Below, in pieces: positions 7,372 to 13,886 of a stretch of 13,905 nt of DNA. The DNA is from CAYQTE01 sp964420285 (lineage in GTDB: Bacteria > Planctomycetota > Phycisphaerae > Tepidisphaerales > Tepidisphaeraceae): contig CAYQTE010000098.1 of assembly GCA_964420285.1 (NCBI GenBank), positions 1 through 13,905 on the forward strand, in the 5' to 3' direction. How positions within the stretch are numbered: the first letter of the stretch is position 1; the number at the start of each line of letters is the position of its first letter. A program made the position numbers and the translations under genes. The notes beneath the pieces are model-generated. The model saw only the letters and a list, made by a program, of their open reading frames with translations. It did not search any database and was not told the origin of the DNA.

Positions 7372-7439
7372 AGCGGTTAAGGCTTACGGGGATGGTTTGC
7401 TTGTGGGCGTTTGTTCGAGGGCGATTGCGCCTTCGGCAT

Positions 7440-7444
7440 GGAGG
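7440..7444 (+). promoter_or_regulatory. Ribosome binding site that fixes the DUF1800 start
   Basis: GGAGG lies 9 bases upstream of ATG 7454. The alternative ATG at 7328 has no comparable site, so 7454 is preferred. Confidence 0.65.
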
Positions 7445-7453
7445 TTTGGGAAA

Positions 7454-8845
7454 ATGGCCAACGATTTTTTGACGCCGCCGGAGAATCCCTTTGCGCCGTT
7501 TGTGCCCGCCGCAGCTTCCCCCTGGGATAAGCGTTGGGCATCGCATCTGCTTCGCCGCGCCGCGCTGGGGCCGACCAGTGCCATGGTCGATAAGCTCACC
7601 GCGCTTTCGCCCGCCAAGGCCGTCGATGCGCTGCTCGATTACAATCCGGCCAACGATCCATTCTCCGCGGAACTCGATTCGCTGGCTGATTTTCTGACGC
7701 TCTCCAATGCCGATCAGGTTCAGCAGTGGTGGTATCACCGCATGCTCAACACGACGCAGCCGGCCCAGGAACGGATCGCGCTGTATTGGCACAATCACTT
7801 CGCGACGTCGGCGTCCAAAGTGATGGACGGCAAAATGCTGGCCGGCCAGATTGACCTCTTCCGCCAAAAGGGCCTGGGCAGTTTCCGTGAATTGCTCAAG
7901 TCCGTCACCAAAGATCCCGCCATGCTCGTCTGGCTCGACGGGCAGACCAATCGCAAGGGCAAACCGAACGAGAACTACGGCCGGGAAGTGATGGAACTCT
8001 TCACGCTGGGCATCGGGCATTACACGGAACAAGATGTGAAGGAGATCGCCCGCGCGTTCACGGGTTGGCAGGCCACCAGTGCCGGCGTCGCGCTGAATCC
8101 ATCGCAATTCGATGCCGACGACAAAACCGTTTTCGGCGTTACCGGGCCGCTCGATGCCGATGGGGCGATCGATCTGATCCTGCAACAGCCGGCCGCGGCG
8201 GAGCATCTTTCGCAGAAGTTGCTGCGCGCCTTCGTGCATCCCAATCCGACGCAGTTGCATATCGATTACTACGCCAGCCGGCTGCTCGAACACGACTGGG
8301 AGATCAAGCCGGTGCTGAAGGAAATGCTGACCAGCCGGCTGTTCTTTAGCGACTGGGCCTATCGCAGCAAGATCAAGAGCCCGGTGGAGTTGGTGGTGGG
8401 GGCGGTGCTGGCGATGGGCGGCAGGGCCGGTACCGAATTCGTCCGCCAGCAGGCCAACCGCATGGGTCAGACATTGCTCTACCCGCCCAACGTCAAAGGC
8501 TGGGATGGCGAGCAGGCGTGGATCAATTCCAACACGTTGCTGCTGCGATTCAATCTCGGCCAGAGATTGGCCACGCCCAGTTCGGAATACATCACCAAAC
8601 CCGATCTGGAAACCGCCATCAAGACCCGCGGCGCGCAAACCGCCGATGAGGTCATCAATTGCCTGGTCGATCTCTTTCTCGACGGCCGCCTGGATGCGCA
8701 AAGCCGCACGGACCTGGCCGATTTCATGTACATCGGCCCCGACGGCAAGACCACGACGTTCGCCTATAACCACAACACCTACACCACCAAGGTCCGCCCC
8801 GTCATCCACATGCTGATGGCGACGCCGGAGTATCAACTGGCCTGA
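7454..8845 (+). CDS. DUF1800 family protein
   Basis: A 464-residue protein of the DUF1800 family, whose biochemical role is not established. Family hallmarks are 'ASHLLRRAALGPT' near residue 30, 'LYWHNHFATS', and the strongly conserved block from residue 173, 'ENYGREVMELFTLGIGHYT', continuing 'VKEIARAFTGW'. Further on are 'LLRAFVHPNP', 'SRLFFSDWAYRSKIKSPVELVVG' and 'YPPNVKGWDGEQAWINSNTLL'. The C-terminus ends 'LMATPEYQLA', also typical. No signal peptide is visible. It is followed 59 bases later by a DUF1501 gene; the two families are usually adjacent and presumably act together. The start at 7454 rests on GGAGG 9 bases upstream; an earlier ATG at 7328 would add 42 residues unlike the family. 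Confidence 0.9.
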   Translation: MANDFLTPPENPFAPFVPAAASPWDKRWASHLLRRAALGPTSAMVDKLTALSPAKAVDALLDYNPANDPFSAELDSLADFLTLSNADQVQQWWYHRMLNTTQPAQERIALYWHNHFATSASKVMDGKMLAGQIDLFRQKGLGSFRELLKSVTKDPAMLVWLDGQTNRKGKPNENYGREVMELFTLGIGHYTEQDVKEIARAFTGWQATSAGVALNPSQFDADDKTVFGVTGPLDADGAIDLILQQPAAAEHLSQKLLRAFVHPNPTQLHIDYYASRLLEHDWEIKPVLKEMLTSRLFFSDWAYRSKIKSPVELVVGAVLAMGGRAGTEFVRQQANRMGQTLLYPPNVKGWDGEQAWINSNTLLLRFNLGQRLATPSSEYITKPDLETAIKTRGAQTADEVINCLVDLFLDGRLDAQSRTDLADFMYIGPDGKTTTFAYNHNTYTTKVRPVIHMLMATPEYQLA

Positions 8846-8846
8846 A

Positions 8847-8876
8847 CCCGGCGCGAAAGTGCCGCGCGGGTCTTTT
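8847..8876 (+). terminator. Weak terminator-like or attenuator hairpin inside the operon
   Basis: CCCG/GCG pairs with CGC/CGGG across one bulge (8847-8870), and TCTTTT follows. It begins two bases after the DUF1800 stop codon and could reduce, rather than stop, transcription into the DUF1501 gene. The stem is imperfect and the T run short. Confidence 0.3.
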
Positions 8877-8904
8877 CCCGCATGGGTTTCCATTGGAGTG
8901 CGTT

Positions 8905-10140
8905 ATGAAAACCTCCCGACGTGATCTGCTGAAAGTGAGCCTTTCCGGCGCGGCCGTGGTCAGCATCGGCTCGACGATCCCCGCGTTTCTCACGCGATTC
9001 GCCCTGGCCGATACCCCCGCGACCAATCCCGTCGCACGCGACAACATTCTGGTGGTGGTGCAGCTTTCCGGCGGGAACGACGGGCTGAACACCGTCATCC
9101 CCATCGGCGATGATGTTTATCACAAATCCCGCCAGGTGATCGGCATCAAGGACCGCAGCCTCATGCTCGACGACACGCTGGCCCTCAATCCCTCCATGAC
9201 CGCGTTCAAGGAGCTTTTCTCGCAGGGCAAGCTCGCCGTCATCAACGGCTGCGGATATCCCCAGCCCAATCGCTCGCATTTCCGCTCGATGGAAATCTGG
9301 CAGACTGCTGATCCGATCAACTTCCAGACCAGCGGCTGGCTGGGCCATTACCTCGATCACATGGTCCGCGGCACCGACCAATCGCTGACGGCCATCAACG
9401 TCGGCTCGCAGCTTCCGACGGCCCTGGTGACCGACGGCGCACCCGTTCCGTCGATCCAGGCCATCGCCGATTTCGGACTGGTCGCCGATCAGGGTATCAT
9501 CGCCCGCGATGTCGCCGCCGAAAATAAACTCATCGCCGCCATGAACGCCGTCCGCGAGGAAACTCCCGCTCTGCAATTCCTCACCCGCCAGGCGACCAAC
9601 GCCATCGTATCCGCGGCTGAAATTCATCGCCTGACCAACAACTACAAGCCCGATGTCGCTTATCCCGGCGGTCTGGGTCAGTCGTTGCGGCTCATCGCCC
9701 AGCTTATCGCGGGGAATCTGGGCACGCGGCTCTATTATTGCGAGATCGGCGGCTTCGACACCCATTCGGCCGAGGAACCGCAGCACAGCCAGTTGCTCGG
9801 CGCCGTCGCCAGTTCCATCTCCGCTTTCCACAAGGATCTGGCCGCCAAGAGGATCGACGACAAGGTGGTCGTCATGTGCTTCAGCGAATTCGGCCGCCGC
9901 GTCGAACAGAACGCCAGCAACGGCACCGACCACGGCACGGCCGCCCCCATGTTCGTCTCCGGCGGGGCGGTCAAGGGCGGTCTCTACGGCCGATATCCGT
10001 CCCTTGCCGACCTGGACGCCGGCGATCTGAAATACACCACCGATTTCCGAAGAGTCTACGCCACGATCCTGGAAAAATGGCTCAGCGCCGATTCCGCCGC
10101 CGTTTTGCAAAACTCCTTCCAGCCGATGGATTTCATTTAA
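8905..10140 (+). CDS. DUF1501 family protein, Tat-exported
   Basis: A 411-residue DUF1501 protein, related to the alkaline-phosphatase/sulfatase-like superfamily; substrate unknown. The N-terminus is a twin-arginine-type signal: 'SRRDLLKVSLSGAAVVSIG' with R5-R6, and cleavage likely near 'ALA-DT' (~residue 35). Family motifs follow: 'VVVQLSGGNDGLNTVIP' at ~50-66, 'NRSHFRSMEIWQTA', 'GGFDTH' at 282-287, 'CFSEFGRRVEQN' with S327-R332, and 'GTDHGTAAPMF'. The D/H residues in the last three are the probable metal or catalytic ligands by superfamily analogy. ATG 8905 is chosen because GGAG (8895-8898) lies 6 bases upstream and the signal begins right after it; an in-frame ATG at 8893 would overlap that site. 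It is the second gene of the DUF1800 operon. Confidence 0.92.
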   Translation: MKTSRRDLLKVSLSGAAVVSIGSTIPAFLTRFALADTPATNPVARDNILVVVQLSGGNDGLNTVIPIGDDVYHKSRQVIGIKDRSLMLDDTLALNPSMTAFKELFSQGKLAVINGCGYPQPNRSHFRSMEIWQTADPINFQTSGWLGHYLDHMVRGTDQSLTAINVGSQLPTALVTDGAPVPSIQAIADFGLVADQGIIARDVAAENKLIAAMNAVREETPALQFLTRQATNAIVSAAEIHRLTNNYKPDVAYPGGLGQSLRLIAQLIAGNLGTRLYYCEIGGFDTHSAEEPQHSQLLGAVASSISAFHKDLAAKRIDDKVVVMCFSEFGRRVEQNASNGTDHGTAAPMFVSGGAVKGGLYGRYPSLADLDAGDLKYTTDFRRVYATILEKWLSADSAAVLQNSFQPMDFI

Positions 10141-10154
10141 TGGCCGCCCTTGGT

Positions 10155-10160
10155 TAGAAT
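10155..10160 (+). promoter_or_regulatory. Possible -10 box upstream of the P-II gene
   Basis: TAGAAT with a TG three bases earlier, 74 bases before the P-II start. The corresponding -35 (TTCATT at 10132-10137, within the end of the DUF1501 gene) is poor. This is only a candidate. Confidence 0.25.
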
Positions 10161-10233
10161 GTCCGGGCCGGTCGCATCGCGGTGCATTCACATCGTGGCG
10201 ACGGCCGGCAGGGCTTTCTTCAATGGAGTGACC

Positions 10234-10572
10234 ATGCAGATGGTGGAGGCGGTCATCAAGCCGCATCGCATTGATGCCGTCAAAGCGGCCTTGGCGAAGT
10301 TGGGAATCCTGGGCGTGACGGCCGTCGAATGCAAGGGTTTCGGCCGGCAGATGGGGCACACCGAGCGTTATCGCGGCGCGAAGATGGACGTCGGATTCGT
10401 GCCCAAGGTTCTGCTGAAAATTTGCGTCAAGTCCGAGGACGTCGAGAAGGCGACCCGCGCGATCGTCGAAGCCGCCCGCAGCGGCGAAGTGGGCGACGGC
10501 AAGATCTTCATCTATCCCGTCTCCCACGTCGTCCGCATCCGCACCGGCGAGGCCGACGAGCAGGCGCTGTAG
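10234..10572 (+). CDS. P-II family nitrogen regulatory protein, Tyr51 absent
   Basis: A 112-residue trimeric signal protein that senses ATP/ADP and 2-oxoglutarate and controls ammonium transport or nitrogen enzymes by direct binding. The family fold is clear: 'MVEAVIKPHRIDAVKAALAKLGI', the T-loop 'KGFGRQMGHTERYRGAKMDVGFVPK', and the C-terminal 'GEVGDGKIFIYPV' then 'VIRIRTGE'-like 'VVRIRTGEAD'. The nucleotide and 2-oxoglutarate residues G37, Q39 and K58 are kept. The T-loop is unusual: position 51, the uridylylated tyrosine of enterobacterial P-II, is Met, and position 49 (Ser in cyanobacteria) is Ala. ATG 10234 is chosen for GGAG (10225-10228), 5 bases upstream, and for exact family length; the frame is open back to 10150. 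No amtB or glnA is adjacent, so glnB versus glnK cannot be decided. Confidence 0.93.
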   Translation: MQMVEAVIKPHRIDAVKAALAKLGILGVTAVECKGFGRQMGHTERYRGAKMDVGFVPKVLLKICVKSEDVEKATRAIVEAARSGEVGDGKIFIYPVSHVVRIRTGEADEQAL

Positions 10573-10584
10573 GACGGAATATTC

Positions 10585-10610
10585 AACGCAAAGGCGCAAA
10601 CGGCGCGGAG
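10585..10610. repeat. Short CGCAAAGG-type tandem repeat
   Basis: AACGCAAAGGCGCAAACGGC followed by GCGGAG, starting 12 bases after the P-II stop codon. It is a degenerate 8-base tandem of about three units. It resembles dispersed 'CGCAAAGGCGCAAAGG' tracts that I recall from other environmental genomes. No second inverted arm was found nearby. Confidence 0.5.
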
Positions 10611-10638
10611 TTGGCGCGCGCCCGGATATTGCGCGGAA

Positions 10639-10643
10639 AGGGG
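10639..10643 (+). promoter_or_regulatory. Ribosome binding site of the esterase
   Basis: AGGGG lies 5 bases before ATG 10649. It supports this start even though the first ~20 codons run through a palindromic repeat. Confidence 0.5.
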
Positions 10644-10648
10644 CGAGC

Positions 10649-12088
10649 ATGTGGATTCGAGTACTCAACTTCAACCTATCCCTCTGCCGCGGTACAGGGA
10701 GAGGGGACAGGAAAAGATCGCCGCTTGCGTTTGCTGCCGGTTTCCTGGGGTTCGCGCTCCTCGGCCTCCTGTCCCTGACATCCATAGCCTCCGGCCAGAT
10801 CACCACAACGCCGCTGAATCCCACCGGCGTTTACGCCGTCGGCGAGAAGATCGCCTGGCACGTCACCGCAAAGGCCGCCGATTTGTCCGCCTACGCGCAT
10901 GTCAATTACACGATCAAGAAGAACGGCCTGACGCCTTATGCCTCGGGCTCGCTGGATCTGTCCTCCGGCTCGGCGGATATCACCACATCCCTCAATGAAC
11001 CCGGTGATCTTTTTCTGGAGATCACTCCGCCGCCCGCTGCGGCGCCGGCCGGCGGACCGCGCGGCGGACGGGGATCGGGCGGCAGTTCTCGCGTTCTTGC
11101 CGGCGCATTGATCGATCCGGCCGACATCAAGCCCGCCGCGCCGCGCCCGGACGATTTCGACGCCTTCTGGGCCGGGAAGATCAAGACGCTGGAAGCCGTT
11201 CCGCCCAATCCGCAGCTCGTCACCGCCGACAGCGGCAATCCCGCCGTCACCTATGATAAGCTCACGCTGGACAACATCAATCAGACGCACGTCTACGGCC
11301 AGCTTGCCCGGCCGGCAAAGGATGGGAAATTCCCGGCCCTGCTGATCCTGCAATGGGCCGGCGTATACGGCCTGCAAAAGGGCGGCGTGGTTCCCTATGC
11401 GCAAAAGGGCTGGATGGTCCTGAACATCGAGCCGCACGACATCCCGTTCGACCAGCCGCAGGCGTTTTACGACAACGCCAGCCGCACCACGCTGGCCGAT
11501 TATTACCACGTCGGCAATGACGACCGCGACAAGAGCTATTTTCTGAGGATGTATTTGTCGGCCTATCGGGCGGCCGAATATCTCGCCAGCCGAAGCGACT
11601 GGGACGGCAAGAATCTTGTCGTGATGGGCACCAGCATGGGCGGCCAGCAGACGCTGGTGATGGGCGGCCTGTATCCCAAAGTCTCGGCCATTATGGCGTG
11701 CGTCCCCAGCAGTTGCGACGCGGCCGGCCCCACAATTGGCCGGGCGGCGGGTTTCCCCGATTGGGCCGCACAGGCCGCTCAGAAGAAGAATCCAAAAATC
11801 CTCGAAACCGCCCGTTATTACGACCCGGAGAATTTCGCCTATCACATCACCTGCCCCGCGCTGGTCGCGATGGGACTGATCGACGAAACCTGCCCCGCCG
11901 CCGGCGTCAACGCCGCCATCAACCAAATGCACGGCCCGATCGATCGGGTGGTGATGGTCAATTCCGCCCACCAGGAAACCAACAACTCCCAAGCCCCCTT
12001 CAAAGACGCCTCCAACCGCTGGCTGACCGCGATCTTGAACGGCCAACCGCCGACGACCGCGCCGGCGGCCAAGCGGCCTGGATCGTAG
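10649..12088 (+). CDS. Exported acetyl-xylan-esterase-like alpha/beta hydrolase
   Basis: A 479-residue secreted hydrolase resembling the AXE1/CE7 carbohydrate esterases, which remove acetyl groups from xylan or oligosaccharides. Residues ~26-49 are the hydrophobic signal core ('FAAGFLGFALLGLLSL', cleavage near 'IASG-Q'). They are preceded by an unusually long 25-residue basic N-region. Residues ~50-125 are a small beta-rich N-terminal domain, ~127-146 a Pro/Gly-rich linker, and ~165-470 the alpha/beta hydrolase fold. The latter opens with 'RPDDFDAFWAGKIKTLEAVP', typical of the family. The likely triad is S329 in 'GTSMGGQ', D412 in 'GLIDETCP' and H441 in 'SAHQET'. The first codons read through the palindrome at 10680-10705, and no other start codon lies before the signal core. 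The substrate is inferred; it fits the pectin/hemicellulose theme of the lyases. Confidence 0.82.
   Translation: MWIRVLNFNLSLCRGTGRGDRKRSPLAFAAGFLGFALLGLLSLTSIASGQITTTPLNPTGVYAVGEKIAWHVTAKAADLSAYAHVNYTIKKNGLTPYASGSLDLSSGSADITTSLNEPGDLFLEITPPPAAAPAGGPRGGRGSGGSSRVLAGALIDPADIKPAAPRPDDFDAFWAGKIKTLEAVPPNPQLVTADSGNPAVTYDKLTLDNINQTHVYGQLARPAKDGKFPALLILQWAGVYGLQKGGVVPYAQKGWMVLNIEPHDIPFDQPQAFYDNASRTTLADYYHVGNDDRDKSYFLRMYLSAYRAAEYLASRSDWDGKNLVVMGTSMGGQQTLVMGGLYPKVSAIMACVPSSCDAAGPTIGRAAGFPDWAAQAAQKKNPKILETARYYDPENFAYHITCPALVAMGLIDETCPAAGVNAAINQMHGPIDRVVMVNSAHQETNNSQAPFKDASNRWLTAILNGQPPTTAPAAKRPGS
10680..10705. repeat. CCCTCT/AGAGGG palindrome inside the esterase N-terminus
   Basis: CCCTCT (10680-10685) pairs with AGAGGG (10700-10705), and after one mismatch CC pairs with GG; the centre is GCGGTACA. 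One of the other + frames reads 'PIPLPRYRERG', a translation I recognise from a dispersed 'CCCTCTCCC...GGGAGAGGG' element in bacterial genomes. It is in frame with codons ~11-19 of the esterase. Confidence 0.55.
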
Positions 12089-12125
12089 CGGGGCGACCTA
12101 TGGCTTTAATGGCGATCGACGTTTA

Positions 12126-12143
12126 CGCCGATCTTATTCGGCG
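12126..12143. other. Short perfect hairpin between esterase and lipoprotein genes
   Basis: CGCCGA, loop TCTTAT, TCGGCG. It lies 38 bases after the esterase stop codon. No T run follows on either strand, so it is not a standard intrinsic terminator. Confidence 0.35.
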
Positions 12144-12173
12144 CGGCAGGTTTGGAAACACGGAACTGGCTAT

Positions 12174-12671
12174 ATGCTGGTCATTGTTAACCGCATGACG
12201 TGGTTCGTGTTGGTAGTGGCCGTAGCGCTGGCAATTGCCGGCTGCGGAGGCGGCCCGAAGCCAAAGTACGGCTTGGACTTCAATGGCCAGCGAGCCCAAA
12301 AAAAAATTCCAGCCATTCCGAACGACTGGGTGAATTACAACACCTTCAATAACGCAAACGAAGCCGCGTGGCGGCCACCCGGAATTGTCGACTATTCCAA
12401 GCCCTATCACGCCCGAAAGAGCGTGCGCTATTATGGCGGCACAATTACTGATGAAATGGACGTATATTACTCCGGCAAATCATGGTCGATGAAAAGCGCC
12501 GACGGCGGCACGGATTGGGAGAGCATTGTTGTCTCATATTCGTATGAGGATGAACAAAAAGGGCGGGATCCCTGGACTTGCGGATACCACGGTGAAGCTG
12601 GCGGAAAAGATCTTACCCTGGATGAGGCCGAGACAATGCTGAAGAGCTGGGGCATTAACCGACTGCCGTAA
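12174..12671 (+). CDS. Small lipoprotein of unknown function
   Basis: A 165-residue predicted lipoprotein that I do not recognise. Residues 1-24 form a type II signal: 'MTWFVLVVAVALAIAGC' with the lipobox cysteine at C24, followed by a glycine-rich start 'GGGPKPKYG'. The mature part is polar and aromatic-rich, with several Tyr and Trp residues ('YYGGTITDEMDVYYSGKSW', 'DWESIVVSYSYEDE', 'DPWTCGYHG'), and suggests a small beta-rich domain. It ends in a helix, 'TLDEAETMLKSWGI'. No internal membrane segment is seen. The start may be 12174 or the ATG at 12195, seven codons later; neither has a strong Shine-Dalgarno sequence. Base composition is clearly lower in GC than the neighbours (about half G+C in the 120 bases I counted, 12421-12540), which may mean recent acquisition. 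It is convergent with the hydrolase downstream. Confidence 0.7.
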   Translation: MLVIVNRMTWFVLVVAVALAIAGCGGGPKPKYGLDFNGQRAQKKIPAIPNDWVNYNTFNNANEAAWRPPGIVDYSKPYHARKSVRYYGGTITDEMDVYYSGKSWSMKSADGGTDWESIVVSYSYEDEQKGRDPWTCGYHGEAGGKDLTLDEAETMLKSWGINRLP

Positions 12672-12695
12672 GATGCAGCGCGCGAAGAAATGGGT

Positions 12696-12707
12696 CGGCA
12701 GCTGCCG
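12696..12707. other. 12-base perfect palindrome between convergent genes
   Basis: CGGCAGCTGCCG lies in the 101-base gap between the lipoprotein and the hydrolase. A second short hairpin, GCGGC/GCCGC, lies at 12755-12771. Together these may form a weak bidirectional stop structure, but neither is followed by a T run. Confidence 0.25.
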
Positions 12708-12772
12708 CCGGCTCGCGGGAATTGTTGCGGGTCGGGAAATGAACGCGCCCGGATGCGGCAGGCAACGCCGCC

Positions 12773-13564
12773 TCAGTTCGCCAGTAAACTCTCCAGCAGT
12801 TTCGCCGTCTCCTTCGGCATATCGCGTTGAACATTGTGCGGGCCGGTCATGATCGCGGTTTTGTAGCCGCGGGCGATGGCACGCTGATAGAAGCTGTAGA
12901 ATTCGTCTTGGCTCGGCTGGTTGCCCTGATCGACAGTCAGGACGTACGTCACGGGAATTTTGGCGGCGGCCGGATTGTTCAGCGTGATCTTGTCGCTGAA
13001 GGTCTTGGCCGGCTGGGGCACGTCCATCGGCGGCGTGGGATTGGTCGCCCAGTTGAACGGGATAAAGCCATTTGCACGCGGCATATCCCGGCCGCGGGGG
13101 AACACGTCGTCTACCGATTCGCCGTCGTTGGGAAGCAGTGCGTCGATGTAGATCATGCGCCCGATGCGATCGGGAACTTTCTCGGCCACGCCGCTGATGA
13201 CCATGCCGCCGTAGCTGTGCCCGACCAGAATGATGTCGTGCAGGTTCTCGAATTTGATGACGTTGACAATGTCCATGATGTGCGTGTCCAGCCCGATATC
13301 CGGCGTGGCCAGATGCACTTTCTCCCCCAGCCCGGTCAGCGTCGGCCGGTAGACCTTGAAGCCATCGGCTGTCATGATCGAATCGAGCTGCTGAAACGAC
13401 CACGCCCCGCCCCAGGCGCCATGAACGAAAAGGATGACAGGTTTGGCCTTGGCTGGCTGGGTCGCAGGCGAATCGGCCGCGGCCAGCGGAGTGTGGGACG
13501 TGGCGCAGCCGTTGGCGAGGCCGATCAGGAGCGTGGCGATGGTGCAGAGAACGGTTCGGCGCAT
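12773..13564 (-). CDS. Lipoprotein alpha/beta hydrolase (methylesterase/EstC-like)
   Basis: A 263-residue lipid-anchored serine hydrolase; substrate unknown, with small esters most likely. The signal is 'MRRTVLCTIATLLIGLANGC', with lipobox cysteine C20, followed by a linker to ~40. The fold then shows 'VILFVHGAWGGAWSF' (H48-G49 oxyanion region), the nucleophile S117 in 'VGHSYGGMV', 'IYIDALLPNDGES' (a run typical of plant SABP2-like and bacterial EstC-like esterases), D212 in 'LTVDQGNQPSQ', and H243 in 'TGPHNVQRDMP'. The triad S117-D212-H243 is therefore complete. ATG 13564 is chosen because GGAGG lies 7 bases upstream and the signal peptide begins there; an ATG at 13603 would add 13 polar residues. 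A promoter candidate lies upstream at 13617-13644. It is divergent from the gene starting at 13887. Confidence 0.87.
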   Translation of the reverse strand: MRRTVLCTIATLLIGLANGCATSHTPLAAADSPATQPAKAKPVILFVHGAWGGAWSFQQLDSIMTADGFKVYRPTLTGLGEKVHLATPDIGLDTHIMDIVNVIKFENLHDIILVGHSYGGMVISGVAEKVPDRIGRMIYIDALLPNDGESVDDVFPRGRDMPRANGFIPFNWATNPTPPMDVPQPAKTFSDKITLNNPAAAKIPVTYVLTVDQGNQPSQDEFYSFYQRAIARGYKTAIMTGPHNVQRDMPKETAKLLESLLAN

Positions 13565-13616
13565 GATGGATCCTCCGGGTTGGTGATGCGATGGACGGGA
13601 CATTCGTTGGAGTGGA

Positions 13617-13644
13617 ATTGTAACAGGTTCCGTTGCGGGGTCAG
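13617..13644 (-). promoter_or_regulatory. Candidate promoter of the lipoprotein hydrolase
   Basis: On the - strand CTGACC (plus 13639-13644), a 16-base spacer, then TACAAT (plus 13617-13622; five of six to TATAAT). It would give a leader of about 45 bases before ATG 13564, which agrees with the shorter start. Confidence 0.45.
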
Positions 13645-13654
13645 GCCGTCGATC

Positions 13655-13740
13655 CGAGCAAGATTAGGATGAAGAGCAAGATGAGGAAGATGATTACGAG
13701 CAGGAGAAAGAGCAGGATTGGGATGGCGTGCGAGAGGAAT
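13655..13740. repeat. Degenerate purine-rich minisatellite-like tract
   Basis: The + strand is almost entirely purines in loose 12-15 base units such as GAGCAAGAT, GAAGAGCAAGAT, GAGGAAGATGAT, GAGCAGGAGAAA and GAGCAGGATTGGGAT. Translations in each frame are low-complexity (Lys/Arg/Met-rich or Glu/Asp/Gln-rich), and I see no credible gene here. It occupies the space between two divergent promoters. Confidence 0.5.
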
Positions 13741-13813
13741 TGGGCTTCGGGCATGCGGTTTGCCGCTGAACACCACCACCGGCCGCTGTCCCCTTGTCAT
13801 CCCGCCCTTGGTG

Positions 13814-13819
13814 TATAAT
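13814..13819 (+). promoter_or_regulatory. -10 box (TATAAT) upstream of the riboflavin synthase-like start
   Basis: A perfect TATAAT 67 bases before the putative GTG start at 13887. The best -35-like match, TTGTCA at 13794-13799, gives only a 14-base spacer, so the -35 is uncertain. Confidence 0.45.
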
Positions 13820-13876
13820 AGAAAGCCGTGCGGAACCCACCGGCTGGGCGTTGATCGACCGGCCGGGGAACAGAAC

Positions 13877-13880
13877 GGAG
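13877..13880 (+). promoter_or_regulatory. Ribosome binding site favouring the GTG start at 13887
   Basis: GGAG lies 6 bases before GTG 13887. It directly abuts ATG 13881, which makes that ATG an unlikely start. Confidence 0.5.
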
Positions 13881-13886
13881 ATGGAT

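Larger units (their letters stand above)
7221..7453. other. Divergent regulatory region between manA and the DUF1800 operon
   Basis: About 230 bases between the oppositely oriented genes. It holds a + promoter candidate (7343-7371) and, on the - strand, a strong GGAGG followed by an ATG at 7248 that is out of frame with manA. The + frame of the DUF1800 gene is open back to an ATG at 7328, but the added residues are not recognisable. An 11-base sequence, AAAATGGCCAA, occurs twice (7325-7335 and 7451-7461), each time containing a potential start codon. Confidence 0.55.

Noticed and set aside
7328..7453. 42-codon N-terminal extension of the DUF1800 protein
   Set aside because: It has no ribosome site, contains the best promoter candidate and does not resemble the family; the GGAGG-supported ATG at 7454 is better.
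8833..10824. 663-residue open frame on the - strand across the DUF1501 and P-II genes
   Set aside because: It overlaps two well-supported genes on the other strand. Its translation is low in hydrophobic pattern and rich in G, D, H and R, like a codon-position shadow.
10676..12046. 456-residue open frame opposite the esterase
   Set aside because: Antisense shadow; the sense frame has a signal peptide and a complete catalytic triad.
13633..13818. 61-residue Lys/Arg-rich open frame
   Set aside because: It is a translation of the purine-rich low-complexity tract and runs into a TATAAT promoter box; no ribosome site.
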